Source of the DNA: an uncultured Gammaproteobacteria bacterium
GTDB lineage: Bacteria > Pseudomonadota > Gammaproteobacteria > GCA-002705445 > GCA-002716945
Direction: 5' to 3'
Length of the DNA stretch: 64,000 bases
Assembly (NCBI GenBank): GCA_902559355.1
Contig: CACEHM010000005.1
Coordinates: 1-64,000 of the forward strand
Of the stretch, positions 28,248 to 37,574 are shown one piece after another. Below the pieces are notes generated by a model. That model saw only the letters and a list, made by a program, of their open reading frames with translations. It did not search any database and was not told where the DNA came from. The translations under genes were made by a program, and so were the position numbers. How positions within the stretch are numbered: the first letter of the stretch is position 1; every line of letters starts with the position of its first letter.

Positions 28248-28794
28248 ATATATTATTTTAGATAGAGATGGTGTTATAAATCATGATTCATCAGCATATA
28301 TTAAAAATCCTCAAGAATGGAGACCTATAAAGAGGAGCCTTGAAGCAATTAGCTTGTTAACAAAAAATTCATACAGAATATTAATTTTATCAAATCAAGC
28401 GGGCGTAAGCAGAGGTATTATTAAGTATGAAGATCTCATACAGATACATAATAAATTCATTTTAAGTTGTCTAGAGATTGGAGGGAAAATATTTCTAACT
28501 CACTATTGCTATGATCACCCAGATACAAATTCAACTAAAAGAAAACCACAGCCTGGTATGTATCTAGAAATTTCAGATCGACTAGGCATTAACCTTTCTG
28601 ATGTCTTTGCAATTGGTGATTCACCAAAAGATATGATTGCTGCATTATCATCAGGATGCAAACCATTAGGAGTTAGAACCGGAAATGGCAGTGAGATAAA
28701 AGATCAAATGCCTGAAATTAATTTGTTTGATGATCTACTTGATGCCGCTGAATATGTAATCGATTATGATAAGCAATATATTCTTAATATCTAG
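28234..28794 (+). CDS. gmhB: HAD-family D,D-heptose 1,7-bisphosphate phosphatase (GmhB-like)
   Basis: GmhB removes the 7-phosphate in ADP-heptose synthesis for LPS core. The catalytic DRDGVIN motif and [10 protein letters not shown] are intact, and the lid motif is KPQPGM. In E. coli the intervening loop holds a zinc ion with Cys-x-His and Cys-x-Cys. Here the loop is [18 protein letters not shown] with a single cysteine, so zinc binding is probably lost. The 186 residues are normal. It overlaps glyS by 14 bases and plsC by 29 bases. Confidence 0.87.
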   Translation: MLSHKYIILDRDGVINHDSSAYIKNPQEWRPIKRSLEAISLLTKNSYRILILSNQAGVSRGIIKYEDLIQIHNKFILSCLEIGGKIFLTHYCYDHPDTNSTKRKPQPGMYLEISDRLGINLSDVFAIGDSPKDMIAALSSGCKPLGVRTGNGSEIKDQMPEINLFDDLLDAAEYVIDYDKQYILNI

Positions 28795-29449
28795 ATCTAT
28801 TCTATTTTGGATAAATATTGTTTTTTCAGTTCTTATTTTTGGTCCAGTCACTTTTTTAGTAGGCATCATATCTTACGACCTATGTCTCTATCTTAGTAAA
28901 CAATGGTGTAGATATAATTTATTATTTTTAAAATATATTTGTTTACTATCATATAATTTCGATAATCAAGAAATTAAAACAGCAAAAATGATAATATCAA
29001 GACACCAATCAACTTGGGAAACTTTCTTCTTCATGGCCTATATTGATTATCCAATTTTTATATTAAAAAAAGAACTTTTAATGATCCCTCTGTTTGGGTG
29101 GTGCCTGTATCTATTAAAACATATTTCAATCGATAGGTCTGATGGAGCATCCTCACTTAAAAAAATTATGAAATCCTGCGATGAACACATTCAGAAAAAC
29201 AGAACTATTATTATTTTTCCAGAAGGAACAAGATCTCTTTTTGGAACAAAAGCTAAACTAAAAAGAGGTGTTTTCAAAATATTAGAGTCTGTTAAAACAA
29301 GGTCTCATATAGTCAATCATAATGCTGGTCAGTATTGGAATAATTCTTTCCTCGTTAGACCTGGAACAATTAATATCAACGTAATATCTCTCGAATACGA
29401 TCCTAATCTGGACAACCTGAAAAATAAAATACAAAATCATTTCTCTTAA
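28766..29449 (+). CDS. plsC: 1-acyl-sn-glycerol-3-phosphate acyltransferase
   Basis: PlsC adds the second acyl chain to make phosphatidic acid at the inner membrane. A hydrophobic N-terminal anchor (FWINIVFSVLIFGPVTFLVG) precedes the acyltransferase boxes: SRHQSTWETFF (the HX4D/E box, here with Glu), the IDRSDG segment, and FPEGTRS. The 227 residues are typical. The start overlaps gmhB. The first in-frame ATG was taken; a slightly later start is possible. Confidence 0.9.
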   Translation: MISNIFLISRSILFWINIVFSVLIFGPVTFLVGIISYDLCLYLSKQWCRYNLLFLKYICLLSYNFDNQEIKTAKMIISRHQSTWETFFFMAYIDYPIFILKKELLMIPLFGWCLYLLKHISIDRSDGASSLKKIMKSCDEHIQKNRTIIIFPEGTRSLFGTKAKLKRGVFKILESVKTRSHIVNHNAGQYWNNSFLVRPGTININVISLEYDPNLDNLKNKIQNHFS

Positions 29450-29468
29450 TATTAAATAAGGTCTAAAA

Positions 29469-30497
29469 CTAAGGAGCAGGATTTGGTTGACTTAAATGAA
29501 CTTCATTAACTTCTTCCAATATCTCTTCACTAAGGTCTATATTAATTGATTCAATATTTTCTTTTAACTGTTCCATTGTAGTTGCACCAATAATATTTGA
29601 AGTAACAAATGGTCGAGTATTCACAAATGCTAGCGCAAGATGAGTTAAAGAGATATTATGCTTATCAGCTATCCTAGAATATTTCTTTATAGCATTGAGA
29701 CAATTCTCGTTACTATAACGGGTAAACCAATCCCCATATAAACCTAGTCTCGTATTCTCCTCAGTTTTATTAATATATTTTCCCGTAAGTTGCCCAAAAC
29801 CAAGTGGTGAGTAGGCTAAAAGACCAATATTTTCATGTTGTGAAATCTCTGCTAAGCCTACTTCATATATTCTATTTAATAGCGAATATGGATTTTGAAT
29901 AGTAATGATTTTTTCAAGCTTCGCATCCTTTGCATGCTGAAGATATCTATTGGTGCCCCACGGTGTCTCATTTGATATCCCAATATGTCTGACTTTACCT
30001 GACTTAACTAGAGAAGACATAGCCTCTAAAGTTTCTTCTAGTGAAACTCCCATTTCATCAGAATACTCATAGCCCAGTCTTCCAAAAAAATTAGACTTTC
30101 TTTCAGGCCAATGAACTTGATATAAATCTATATAATCTGTTCGTAATCTTTTAAGAGAATCTTCTACTGCCTGTAATATGTGCTTTTCACTTAAACGTGA
30201 ACCACCTCTTAAATATTCCATTCCTGGACCTGCAACCTTAGTAGCAAGTATGATTTTATCTCTATCCTTTCTTTTAGAAAGCCAACTACCTATTATTTCT
30301 TCTGTCTTACCTTGTGTTTCTTCTCTCGGCGGTATTGCATACATCTCTGCCGTATCAATAAAATTAACACCATTGCATGTAGAATAATCTAGTTGTTCAT
30401 GAGCCTCTTTTTCATTATTCTGTTCACCATATGTCATTGTACCTAAACAAATCATACTAACCTCTAGGTCAGTATCTGGAAGTTTTTTATATTTCAT
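29469..30497 (-). CDS. tas: Tas-like aldo/keto reductase
   Basis: This is an NADPH-dependent (beta/alpha)8 reductase. It matches E. coli Tas closely over its whole length: LGTMTYGEQN, then FIDTAEMYAIPPREETQGKT, LYQVHWPERKSNFFGRLGY, IQNPYSLLNR and IIGATTMEQLKENIESI, ending QPNPAP. The catalytic Tyr in DTAEMYA, the Lys in ILATKV and the His in YQVHWP are present. The physiological substrate is unknown. It is 8 bases downstream of manC and probably co-transcribed with it. Confidence 0.9.
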   Translation of the reverse strand: MKYKKLPDTDLEVSMICLGTMTYGEQNNEKEAHEQLDYSTCNGVNFIDTAEMYAIPPREETQGKTEEIIGSWLSKRKDRDKIILATKVAGPGMEYLRGGSRLSEKHILQAVEDSLKRLRTDYIDLYQVHWPERKSNFFGRLGYEYSDEMGVSLEETLEAMSSLVKSGKVRHIGISNETPWGTNRYLQHAKDAKLEKIITIQNPYSLLNRIYEVGLAEISQHENIGLLAYSPLGFGQLTGKYINKTEENTRLGLYGDWFTRYSNENCLNAIKKYSRIADKHNISLTHLALAFVNTRPFVTSNIIGATTMEQLKENIESINIDLSEEILEEVNEVHLSQPNPAP

Positions 30498-30505
30498 TTT
30501 TACTC

Positions 30506-31930
30506 CTAGTTTCTGCCATAAATATCCTCGTACCTTATAATATCTTCTTCTGACACCTTTGCACCAGTTTGAACTTCAATAATTTCTAAATTAATATTTT
30601 CATTGTTGATTAATTTATGCTTATCTCCCTTAGCAATATAAGTTGATTCATTTTTTTTTATTTTAAATGATGAATTATTTTTTTTGATTGTTGCTACCCC
30701 TTTCAAAACAATCCAATGTTCGTTCCTATATTTATGAGACTGATATGAGAGCTCAGATTTTGGTTTAACAGTAATTTTCTTTATCTTAGTATTTTTCTCT
30801 TGGAAGATTATTTCATACTTACCCCATGGCCTATAGGCTGTAGAATGTTCAATTAAAATATCTTGATTTATCTTTTTTACTTTCTTTATAAAATCTTTTA
30901 TAGATGATGGATTATTTTTGTTAATGATTAATAATGCATCTTTCGTATCTACGATTATTAAATCCTTAACGCCTAAAAGAGATATGTTCTTATATTTAGC
31001 TATTACTGTAGTATTGTAAGTATCTTTTTCAATAACTTCACCTTGGATAATATTACCTTTGTTATTTTTCTTATAAATAGAATCTAATGAGTTATATTCT
31101 CCAAGATCAGACCATTTTGTTTTTAATTCTATTAATTTAACTTTGAGGCCAATAGATATTGCTTTTTCAATTACAGCATAATCAATTGACTTTGAAGATG
31201 ATTTAGAAAAACTTAGCCTATCTGGGCGTTCAAATAAACCATCAGTCGTTTTCTTTTTCCATGATTTTTCAATACTCTTATAGATTAATTTATTTGTTAT
31301 GCTTATTGCATTCAGCCAAGTTTTTGACTTAAGTATAAATATGCCTGAATTCCATAAGCTATTCCCATTTGAAATTAATTCTTGAGCTAAATTATAATCC
31401 GGCTTTTCTACAAACCTCGTTACGTCTTTAATAGTTTGATTTCCTGTATATGTAATGTAACCATAAGAGCTTTGATTACTTTTTGGTTTGGTACCGAGCA
31501 AAAATATACAATGATCATCGAGATGTCTTACGCCTTTATGTATTGAACTTATAAGTATTTTATCATTTTTTATGTAATGGTCTGATGGCAACACAACCAA
31601 ATTTGAATTCACCGCTGCAAAAGATGCCAAAGTAAGGGATGGTGCTGTATTTAATGAAATAGGTTCTAAGATAAGCCTGAATTTTAAATTATTATTTAAT
31701 TTTTCAAGTTGTTGTAGCACCAGGTAGCGGTACTCTTCATTCGTAACAATTAACACCTCTTTGATTTTAATAAATTTATTATTAAGTGATTCAATTCTGT
31801 TAAAGGTTTTCTGAAATAATGTAAAATCATCATCTAAATCAACAAATTGTTTTGGATAATTTGTCCGCGATAGTGGCCACAATCTAGTTCCACATCCTCC
31901 GCATAATATCACCGGTGTAATCGTAATCAT
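30506..31930 (-). CDS. manC: Mannose-1-phosphate guanylyltransferase / mannose-6-phosphate isomerase
   Basis: This bifunctional enzyme makes GDP-mannose for surface polysaccharides. The N-terminal nucleotidyltransferase begins PVILCGGCGTRLWPLSRTNY followed by PKQF, and contains VLPSDHYIK and FVEKPD. The C-terminal type II phosphomannose isomerase is a cupin: RPWGKYEIIFQE, then LSYQSHKYRNEHWIVLKG and EVQTG. The 474 residues are the standard length. Lysine- and asparagine-rich insertions reflect the AT-rich genome. Confidence 0.94.
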   Translation of the reverse strand: MITITPVILCGGCGTRLWPLSRTNYPKQFVDLDDDFTLFQKTFNRIESLNNKFIKIKEVLIVTNEEYRYLVLQQLEKLNNNLKFRLILEPISLNTAPSLTLASFAAVNSNLVVLPSDHYIKNDKILISSIHKGVRHLDDHCIFLLGTKPKSNQSSYGYITYTGNQTIKDVTRFVEKPDYNLAQELISNGNSLWNSGIFILKSKTWLNAISITNKLIYKSIEKSWKKKTTDGLFERPDRLSFSKSSSKSIDYAVIEKAISIGLKVKLIELKTKWSDLGEYNSLDSIYKKNNKGNIIQGEVIEKDTYNTTVIAKYKNISLLGVKDLIIVDTKDALLIINKNNPSSIKDFIKKVKKINQDILIEHSTAYRPWGKYEIIFQEKNTKIKKITVKPKSELSYQSHKYRNEHWIVLKGVATIKKNNSSFKIKKNESTYIAKGDKHKLINNENINLEIIEVQTGAKVSEEDIIRYEDIYGRN

Positions 31931-31991
31931 AGTTAGGGACTCTTGAACCTACAGATCATATACCTGCCAACTCACTTGTAAATTTTCCATT

Positions 31992-33404
31992 ATGTTTATA
32001 TTATACCCACTTAACAGGTTCTATGAGGATTTACGTATCAACTACTTAATCTATATCCAGTCTTTATTTCTAAATTTTACTTCATGGCTACCTGATGCCA
32101 CTTCTAAACAGACCTATATTACACGTGATATTATTGCAGGTACTACCATCGCGATGATAATTATCCCTCAATCAATGGCTTATGCAACACTAGCGAATCT
32201 TGATCCTGTCTATGGCCTTTATGCATCCTTTATTCCTGTAGCAATAGCTGCTTTTTTTGGATCATCAAGATATTTAGCTACCGGTCCAGTAGCAATGGTA
32301 AGCCTATTAACCGCTGTAGCTATTACCTCACTATCATTAGGTGACGAATCACTTTATGTACCTCTTGCAATTATGCTAGCCCTCAGTGTAGGCGTTTTTC
32401 AAATAACTCTTTCTATGGTCAAAGCTGGAAAATTAATAGACATTGTTTTGAAAGAACATGTCATTCTTGGTTTTACATCTGCTGCAGCACTAATTATTGC
32501 GAGTTCTCAGCTAAGTAAGATTTTTGGTTTAAATAAAGTCTCCTTTGATGATTTATTAAGTATAAATAGCTTATTGAATAATACGCCTATTAATTCATAC
32601 TCAGTATTGATGTCACTGGTGGCACTATTAATTTTATATGTCTTTAAAAATAAATTAACGAAGTATCAATTCTTTGGGAATATTGCTGTTTTATCTGCCG
32701 TTGTTGTGACGATATTACTTTCAAAAAGTATAAGCTACAAAGGCCCAATAGTGGGAGTTATTCCAAATGGTTTACCAAGCTTCTCTTTACCAGGAATAAA
32801 TATAAGTCCAGAGGTTGTATTCATGTTTATAATTCACACTGTTATTATTAGTTTCGTTGGTTTTATGGAAGCGATAGCTATTGCAAGGCAGTTAGAGCAG
32901 AAGGAGCCGGTCAAAAATTCTAAGGGTGTTGAATTATATAAATACCCAACGCCGGTAAATTCTAACCAAGAATTATTTGGTCAAGGTTTAGGAAATATTG
33001 CTTCGAGTATTTCCGGAGCCTATCCTGTATCAGGATCATTTTCTCGATCAGCTGTAAATGAATCTGTTGGTTCTTATAGTCCCATATCTTCAATTACTAC
33101 AATGCTCATTGTTATGGCAACGTTGCTGTATGCAACACCATTACTTTTTAACTTACCACAATCTACATTAGGCATTATAGTTATTTTTGCAGTTGTTCCT
33201 CTTATTAGAATTAATAAGATGAGATCTCTTTTTAGTAGTGATAAACAAAAAGGAAGTGTTACATGGATAACTTTTTTAAGTACTCTAATATTTCCTATTC
33301 TATCAATTGAAATATTTTCTGGAATCAATACTCATATCTGGACAGGTATCATATTTGGCTTTTTATTATCATTAATTATAGAACGCAAACCATCTACTGT
33401 TTAA
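31992..33404 (+). CDS. SulP-family anion transporter without STAS domain
   Basis: This polytopic inner-membrane anion transporter (sulfate, bicarbonate or similar) has the SulP signature: DIIAGTTIAMIIIPQSMAYA, then LDPVYGLYASFIP and the GPVAM turn. A second family block (NIASSISGAYPVSGSFSRSA) follows. The 470 residues end after the membrane region with GIIFGFLLSLIIERKP, and the C-terminal STAS domain of most SulP proteins is absent. The substrate cannot be told from the sequence. Confidence 0.9.
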   Translation: MFILYPLNRFYEDLRINYLIYIQSLFLNFTSWLPDATSKQTYITRDIIAGTTIAMIIIPQSMAYATLANLDPVYGLYASFIPVAIAAFFGSSRYLATGPVAMVSLLTAVAITSLSLGDESLYVPLAIMLALSVGVFQITLSMVKAGKLIDIVLKEHVILGFTSAAALIIASSQLSKIFGLNKVSFDDLLSINSLLNNTPINSYSVLMSLVALLILYVFKNKLTKYQFFGNIAVLSAVVVTILLSKSISYKGPIVGVIPNGLPSFSLPGINISPEVVFMFIIHTVIISFVGFMEAIAIARQLEQKEPVKNSKGVELYKYPTPVNSNQELFGQGLGNIASSISGAYPVSGSFSRSAVNESVGSYSPISSITTMLIVMATLLYATPLLFNLPQSTLGIIVIFAVVPLIRINKMRSLFSSDKQKGSVTWITFLSTLIFPILSIEIFSGINTHIWTGIIFGFLLSLIIERKPSTV

Positions 33405-33978
33405 TATATATCAAATCAAAAACAAAATTCTTCTTGGAAATACCTTTCTTTTCGAATTTAGTTATAGGTCTAAAGCCACGATTCTTTGAAAACGAAATAT
33501 CAACAGAGGTTACTCTACTTATAATTTTCTTTGCCTCCAAAGCATAACTTATATTATCAGTTGAGAAGTGGAAAAACCCATTTCTCTTAATAATTGCTAA
33601 AATAACCCTAAAAGTATACTCGTTAAATAATCTTCTTTTTCTATGCTTCTTTTTTTGCCACGGATCAGGGAATAGCATGTAAATTTGACTAATTGTATCA
33701 CTGCTAATTTTTTCTATTATTTCTAAGGCATCACCATAATGAACATAAATATTTTTACTAAGTAGATTTTTTATGCCTGGTTTATATGCCTCTATTCCCA
33801 AGACTTTGTATTTAGGAAACATATCTTGCAGGGCTATAGTTGAATCACCTGTCCCAAAACCTACATCTAGAATAATATCTTTCTCTACGGCAAGAATATC
33901 TAATGCAGATCTCTTAGGTTTCTCTGGTTCCTGAAACTTCCTAGAACGAAATGATTTATAATATACAGGCTTATTCAC
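33394..33978 (-). CDS. trmB: tRNA (guanine(46)-N7)-methyltransferase
   Basis: TrmB methylates G46 in the tRNA variable loop. The SAM-binding fold shows [17 protein letters not shown], then [10 protein letters not shown] and the [18 protein letters not shown] block, which is diagnostic. A C-terminal [17 protein letters not shown] region follows. The 194 residues are slightly short of E. coli (239), through a shorter N-terminus. It overlaps thiG by 8 bases, giving the gammaproteobacterial thiS-thiG-trmB order. Confidence 0.92.
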   Translation of the reverse strand: MNKPVYYKSFRSRKFQEPEKPKRSALDILAVEKDIILDVGFGTGDSTIALQDMFPKYKVLGIEAYKPGIKNLLSKNIYVHYGDALEIIEKISSDTISQIYMLFPDPWQKKKHRKRRLFNEYTFRVILAIIKRNGFFHFSTDNISYALEAKKIISRVTSVDISFSKNRGFRPITKFEKKGISKKNFVFDLIYIKQ

Positions 33979-34753
33979 CTGTAACTAATCCAGCTTTTGG
34001 TGAAGATGGTGAGCCTGATAGTTTTTTATCAATCCTTCCTGCTAATAAGGCTTCTCTTCCAGCAATCACAGCATATTTCATTGCGTTTGCCATTTTGATA
34101 GGTTCTTTAGCACAGGCTATTGCCGTATTCATAAGCACTCCATCACAACCTAATTCCATTGCTATACATGCATCACTTGCTGTTCCGACACCCGCATCGA
34201 CTATGATTGGAACAGTTGCGTTTTCAATTATTTCTTTAATGTTATATTCATTAATTATTCCAATTCCAGAACCGATAGCTGAACCCAGAGGCATTACGCA
34301 CTCACAGCCTATGTTCTCAAGTTCTTTAGCAACTATAGGGTCGTCTGTTGTATAGACCATTACTTTAAAATCTCTTTTTACAAGCATTTCAGCAGCCTTA
34401 ATTGTTTCTACAATGTTTGGAAAAAGCGTCTTACTTTGACTTAATACTTCAAGTTTAATTAATTTTTCTCCATTTAATAATTCTTTTGCAATCTCGCAGG
34501 TTCTTACTGCATCTTCAGCTGTATAGCAACCAGCTGTATTAGGAAGAATTGTGTATTTATCTGGAGATACATAATCTAATAAATTTTTAGAATCATGATC
34601 TTGACCAATATTCATTCTTCTTACAGCTACTGTGACCATCTCGCAGCCACTTGCCTCCAAAGCAGATTTTGTTTCATCAAAATCTTTATACTTACCTGTT
34701 CCAAGAATCAATCGAGAAGAATATTCTTTTTTATTAATTATCAGTTTACTCAA
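33971..34753 (-). CDS. thiG: Thiazole synthase
   Basis: ThiG forms the thiazole ring of thiamine from deoxyxylulose phosphate, dehydroglycine and the ThiS thiocarboxylate. Family features include [12 protein letters not shown], the Schiff-base region [32 protein letters not shown] and GSGIGI, then [21 protein letters not shown]. The 260 residues are normal. It lies two bases after thiS. Confidence 0.95.
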   Translation of the reverse strand: MSKLIINKKEYSSRLILGTGKYKDFDETKSALEASGCEMVTVAVRRMNIGQDHDSKNLLDYVSPDKYTILPNTAGCYTAEDAVRTCEIAKELLNGEKLIKLEVLSQSKTLFPNIVETIKAAEMLVKRDFKVMVYTTDDPIVAKELENIGCECVMPLGSAIGSGIGIINEYNIKEIIENATVPIIVDAGVGTASDACIAMELGCDGVLMNTAIACAKEPIKMANAMKYAVIAGREALLAGRIDKKLSGSPSSPKAGLVTGE

Positions 34754-34755
34754 AT

Positions 34756-34956
34756 CTAACCTCCCCCTATGGCAGTAATAATTTCTATTCTATCCCCATC
34801 TTTGATAACGTGTGTGTCATGATCTGATTTAGGTATTATTATTTTATTTATCTCGACAGCATAATATTTATTTTTTATATTCTTAATTTCAAGCAGTTTT
34901 TTTACAGTTGATCCGTCAAATAATATTTCTGGCCTATTGTTTAACAAAATATTCAT
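34756..34956 (-). CDS. thiS: Sulfur carrier protein ThiS
   Basis: This ubiquitin-like sulfur carrier of 66 residues ends in the Gly-Gly tail (ITAIGGG) that is thiocarboxylated to feed sulfur to ThiG. A beta-grasp pattern ([20 protein letters not shown]) and the [14 protein letters not shown] segment are visible. It is adjacent to thiG in the same orientation. No TPP riboswitch is apparent in the short gap between thiS and the tRNA gene. Confidence 0.92.
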   Translation of the reverse strand: MNILLNNRPEILFDGSTVKKLLEIKNIKNKYYAVEINKIIIPKSDHDTHVIKDGDRIEIITAIGGG

Positions 34957-35005
34957 GAATAATGATATATGATAATATAATCATTAAGTCATAGATAGTA
35001 TTCTA

Positions 35006-35078
35006 GCCGGAATAGCTCAGTAGGTAGAGCACCGCATTCGTAACGCGTAGGTCGGGGGTTCGATTCCTCTTTCCGGCA
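35006..35078 (+). tRNA. tRNA-Thr (anticodon CGT)
   Basis: A complete cloverleaf of 73 bases is present. The acceptor stem GCCGGAA pairs perfectly with TTCCGGC. The D-arm is GCTC/GAGC, the anticodon loop TTCGTAA has anticodon CGT, and the T-arm has GGTTCGATTCC. The discriminator is A and the CCA end is not encoded. The anticodon stem has mismatches at its ends (C27-U43 and A31-C39) around three GC pairs. It strongly resembles gammaproteobacterial tRNA-Thr(CGU), which reads ACG. Confidence 0.95.
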
Positions 35079-35175
35079 CGTATTTCATTTCTTACTTCCT
35101 TTAGTTAAGTGATAAAAAAATATTTTCATGCTACATTGTCTACAAATTTGGCATGTTTAATGCAGTAGATAAGTG

Positions 35176-36045
35176 ATGTATAGAAAAGGTATAATTTTAG
35201 CAGGGGGGAAAGGGACTCGTCTTTATCCCACAACCAAAGCATTACCCAAATGTCTTTTACCTGTTTATGACAAACCAATGATTTATTATTCTGTATCCAC
35301 ACTTATGCTTGCTGGGATAAGAGAAATACTCGTTATAACTACACCTTCTGACAGAGAAAGAGTAAATACACTATTAGGTGATGGAAAAAAATGGGGTATT
35401 GATATTGTATATAAAGTTCAAGACCAACCTAGGGGAATAGCCGATGCATTAATAATAGCAGAGGAATTTATTAATAAAACACCTTGCGCATTAATGCTAG
35501 GCGATAATATATTTCACGGTCCAGAACTTCAATCCAAACTAACCCATGCATATTCGAGCAACAACAATACAATTTTTGCTTATGAGGTACCTGATCCTGA
35601 AAGATTTGGTATTTGTGAGCTTAATGCTGAAGATAAAGTAATTAGTATTGAGGAAAAACCATCAGTGCCAAAATCTAATCTTTGCGTTACTGGTTTATAT
35701 TTTTACGATGAACATGCTTCTGAAGTTGCCTCTAACATAGAGCCCTCAGCAAGAGGCGAATTAGAGATTACAGATGTAAATAAAACTTATATGAAACAAG
35801 AAAATTTATATGCACAAGTCCTCGATCAGGGATATACATGGATGGATGCCGGGACAGTTGAATCATTTCTTGAAGCTAGCCTATTTGTAAAATCTGTTGA
35901 GCAACAAATACGTATTAAAATATCTTGCCCTGAGGAAATTGCTTTTAACAATAAATGGATTGATGTAGATAGAGTCAAAATGATTGCTGGAGATTTAAGT
36001 AACAGCCCATACAGTGACTATCTTTTGAACATAATTAAAAATTAA
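35176..36045 (+). CDS. rmlA: Glucose-1-phosphate thymidylyltransferase
   Basis: RmlA makes dTDP-glucose, the first step to dTDP-rhamnose and other deoxysugars for surface glycans. Motifs are GIILAGGKGTRLYPTTKALP followed by KCLLPVYDKPMIYYS, then GDNIFHG, FGICELN, IEEKP and DQGYTWMDAGT. The 289 residues match RmlA. I prefer the ATG at 35176 over the GTG at 35173. The rmlBCD genes are not in this window. It overlaps the convergent TVP38-type gene by 4 bases. Confidence 0.93.
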   Translation: MYRKGIILAGGKGTRLYPTTKALPKCLLPVYDKPMIYYSVSTLMLAGIREILVITTPSDRERVNTLLGDGKKWGIDIVYKVQDQPRGIADALIIAEEFINKTPCALMLGDNIFHGPELQSKLTHAYSSNNNTIFAYEVPDPERFGICELNAEDKVISIEEKPSVPKSNLCVTGLYFYDEHASEVASNIEPSARGELEITDVNKTYMKQENLYAQVLDQGYTWMDAGTVESFLEASLFVKSVEQQIRIKISCPEEIAFNNKWIDVDRVKMIAGDLSNSPYSDYLLNIIKN

Positions 36046-36707
36046 TCTCTTTTATTTAATTTAATAAATCTTTTAGATAATAAAGGGACTAATCCAAGTA
36101 ATGTTAAATAAATAACCAAGCTCGGTGATATCACATTACCTGAAACTAAAATACCGCTTAACTCATTGCCTAATAAAATTATTATTATGGTACCAGGAAG
36201 CATTCCTATTTGACTAATTAGGTAAAATGGAAGAAGCTTCATTTTTGTCAATCCAAAGCATATATTAATAATAAAAAAAGGAAATAAAGGTGACATTCTC
36301 AATGCAAATAAATAATAACTGCCATTATCTTTAAAGTTGGAGTTAATTATTTCAAAGTACTTTTTATACTTAGAAGTCATGTAGTCTCTTATAATGTATC
36401 TCGATAAACTCATAGCCACAGTCGCGCCAATTGTAGACGTGAAAGATACTATGACTACAGCTAGGTAAAAATCAAAAACACTACCTGCAAGAAGTCCCAT
36501 TAGTAAAGCTACAGGTAATGATAATGTTGTCATAACCAAGTAAGCAGCGATAAAAAAGGAGATAAACATTAGGGGTTGATTGCTATATAGAGCTTTTATA
36601 TTTTCAATATTTTCAATTAGGTAAGATTTAAATTCATCATTGGTAACAAGGCCAATAATGATTATTGATAGCAATAGTATGCTTATAGATAATTTTTTAA
36701 TTTTCAT
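36042..36707 (-). CDS. TVP38/TMEM64 (DedA-superfamily) membrane protein
   Basis: This polytopic inner-membrane protein has the SNARE-associated/VTT domain: FISFFIAAYLVMTTLSLP, then GLLAGSVFDFYLAVVIVSFT, the R-rich SRYIIRDYM loop, LFALRMSPLFPFFIINICFG and LPGTIIIILLGN. Related proteins act in lipid flipping. I start it at the ATG at 36707 (MKIKKLSISILLL), which removes an implausible polar lead. The 221 residues are typical. Confidence 0.87.
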   Translation of the reverse strand: MKIKKLSISILLLSIIIIGLVTNDEFKSYLIENIENIKALYSNQPLMFISFFIAAYLVMTTLSLPVALLMGLLAGSVFDFYLAVVIVSFTSTIGATVAMSLSRYIIRDYMTSKYKKYFEIINSNFKDNGSYYLFALRMSPLFPFFIINICFGLTKMKLLPFYLISQIGMLPGTIIIILLGNELSGILVSGNVISPSLVIYLTLLGLVPLLSKRFIKLNKRD

Positions 36708-36745
36708 AAATATTAAACTTTCTGTCATAATCATAAACTAGATTC

Positions 36746-37570
36746 ATGGAAATTAATAAATATATAAAAAATGAGATTGCCTTATTTAATAATGATTTAG
36801 ATATATTTTTAAATAAATATAAAACTAATACTAAGTTGTATAAGGTCATGTGTTACAGCATGAAAAATGGAGGGAAACGCCTCAGGCCAATAATAATTAA
36901 AGAAGTTGCAAAATCTCTAAGTCTCAATAAAAATCAGTTTCTTAAATCTATGATAGCTATAGAACTTGTTCATTCCTATTCTCTTATACATGATGATCTC
37001 CCATGTATGGATGATGATGATTACAGGCGAGGCAGATTAAGTACTCATAAAAAATATGACGAAGCACAAGCTATACTTGCAGGAAATAGTTTACTGACCA
37101 TGGCATTTAACTTACTTGCTCAAGATTCAAATCCATCGCTTGTAGAATTACTCTCACTATTATCTGGTCATGAAGGATTAGCAGGCGGTCAATCATTAGA
37201 TGTTGATACCATTGAAAAGAAATTAAATTTTAAAATAATTAAAAAGATACATGAACAGAAAACAGCTAAATTATTTGAATTTTGCCTAGCAGCACCGTTT
37301 ATTATAAGTAACAAGAGCCAAAAAGAAATTAATATGTCGAGGAAATACGGGAAAATTATAGGTACAGTATTTCAAATTATTGATGATGTCCATGACTATG
37401 AAAATAAAGATAATGAATATATCAATATCTTAAATGTCATGGCTAAAGATGATGCAATAGAAAAATGCTACCGTTATGAGGTAGAAGCAAATTCTCTCAG
37501 AGAGAAACTCCTTCCTAATAAAAAAAACAGAATGAATGATATTTTATCGTTCATAATTAATCGAAAATAA
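36746..37570 (+). CDS. ispA: Farnesyl diphosphate synthase (IspA type)
   Basis: This is a polyprenyl synthase of the trans-isoprenyl class. The first Asp-rich motif is LIHDDLPCMDDDDYRRGR, the middle block GGQSLDV, and the second Asp-rich motif DDVHD in FQIIDDVHDYEN. The residues 5 and 4 before the first motif are Tyr-Ser, as in bacterial farnesyl synthases; the CrtE type usually has small residues there. It probably makes C15, not the C20 needed by CrtB. At 274 residues it is somewhat shorter than E. coli IspA (299). Confidence 0.9.
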   Translation: MEINKYIKNEIALFNNDLDIFLNKYKTNTKLYKVMCYSMKNGGKRLRPIIIKEVAKSLSLNKNQFLKSMIAIELVHSYSLIHDDLPCMDDDDYRRGRLSTHKKYDEAQAILAGNSLLTMAFNLLAQDSNPSLVELLSLLSGHEGLAGGQSLDVDTIEKKLNFKIIKKIHEQKTAKLFEFCLAAPFIISNKSQKEINMSRKYGKIIGTVFQIIDDVHDYENKDNEYINILNVMAKDDAIEKCYRYEVEANSLREKLLPNKKNRMNDILSFIINRK

Positions 37571-37574
37571 TACC

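Noticed and set aside
33951-34355. 134-codon plus-strand frame opposite thiG and the start of trmB
   Set aside because: It mirrors the conserved ThiG sequence on the other strand and shows no independent coding signal.
34957-35005. TPP riboswitch upstream of thiS
   Set aside because: The 49-base gap is too short and lacks the conserved CTGAGA and ACCTGA-like elements.
35006-35078. tRNA-Thr as an integration site for the accessory pocket at 39.5-42.4 kb
   Set aside because: No duplicated tRNA 3' end and no integrase were seen near either boundary, and housekeeping genes lie between the tRNA and the pocket.
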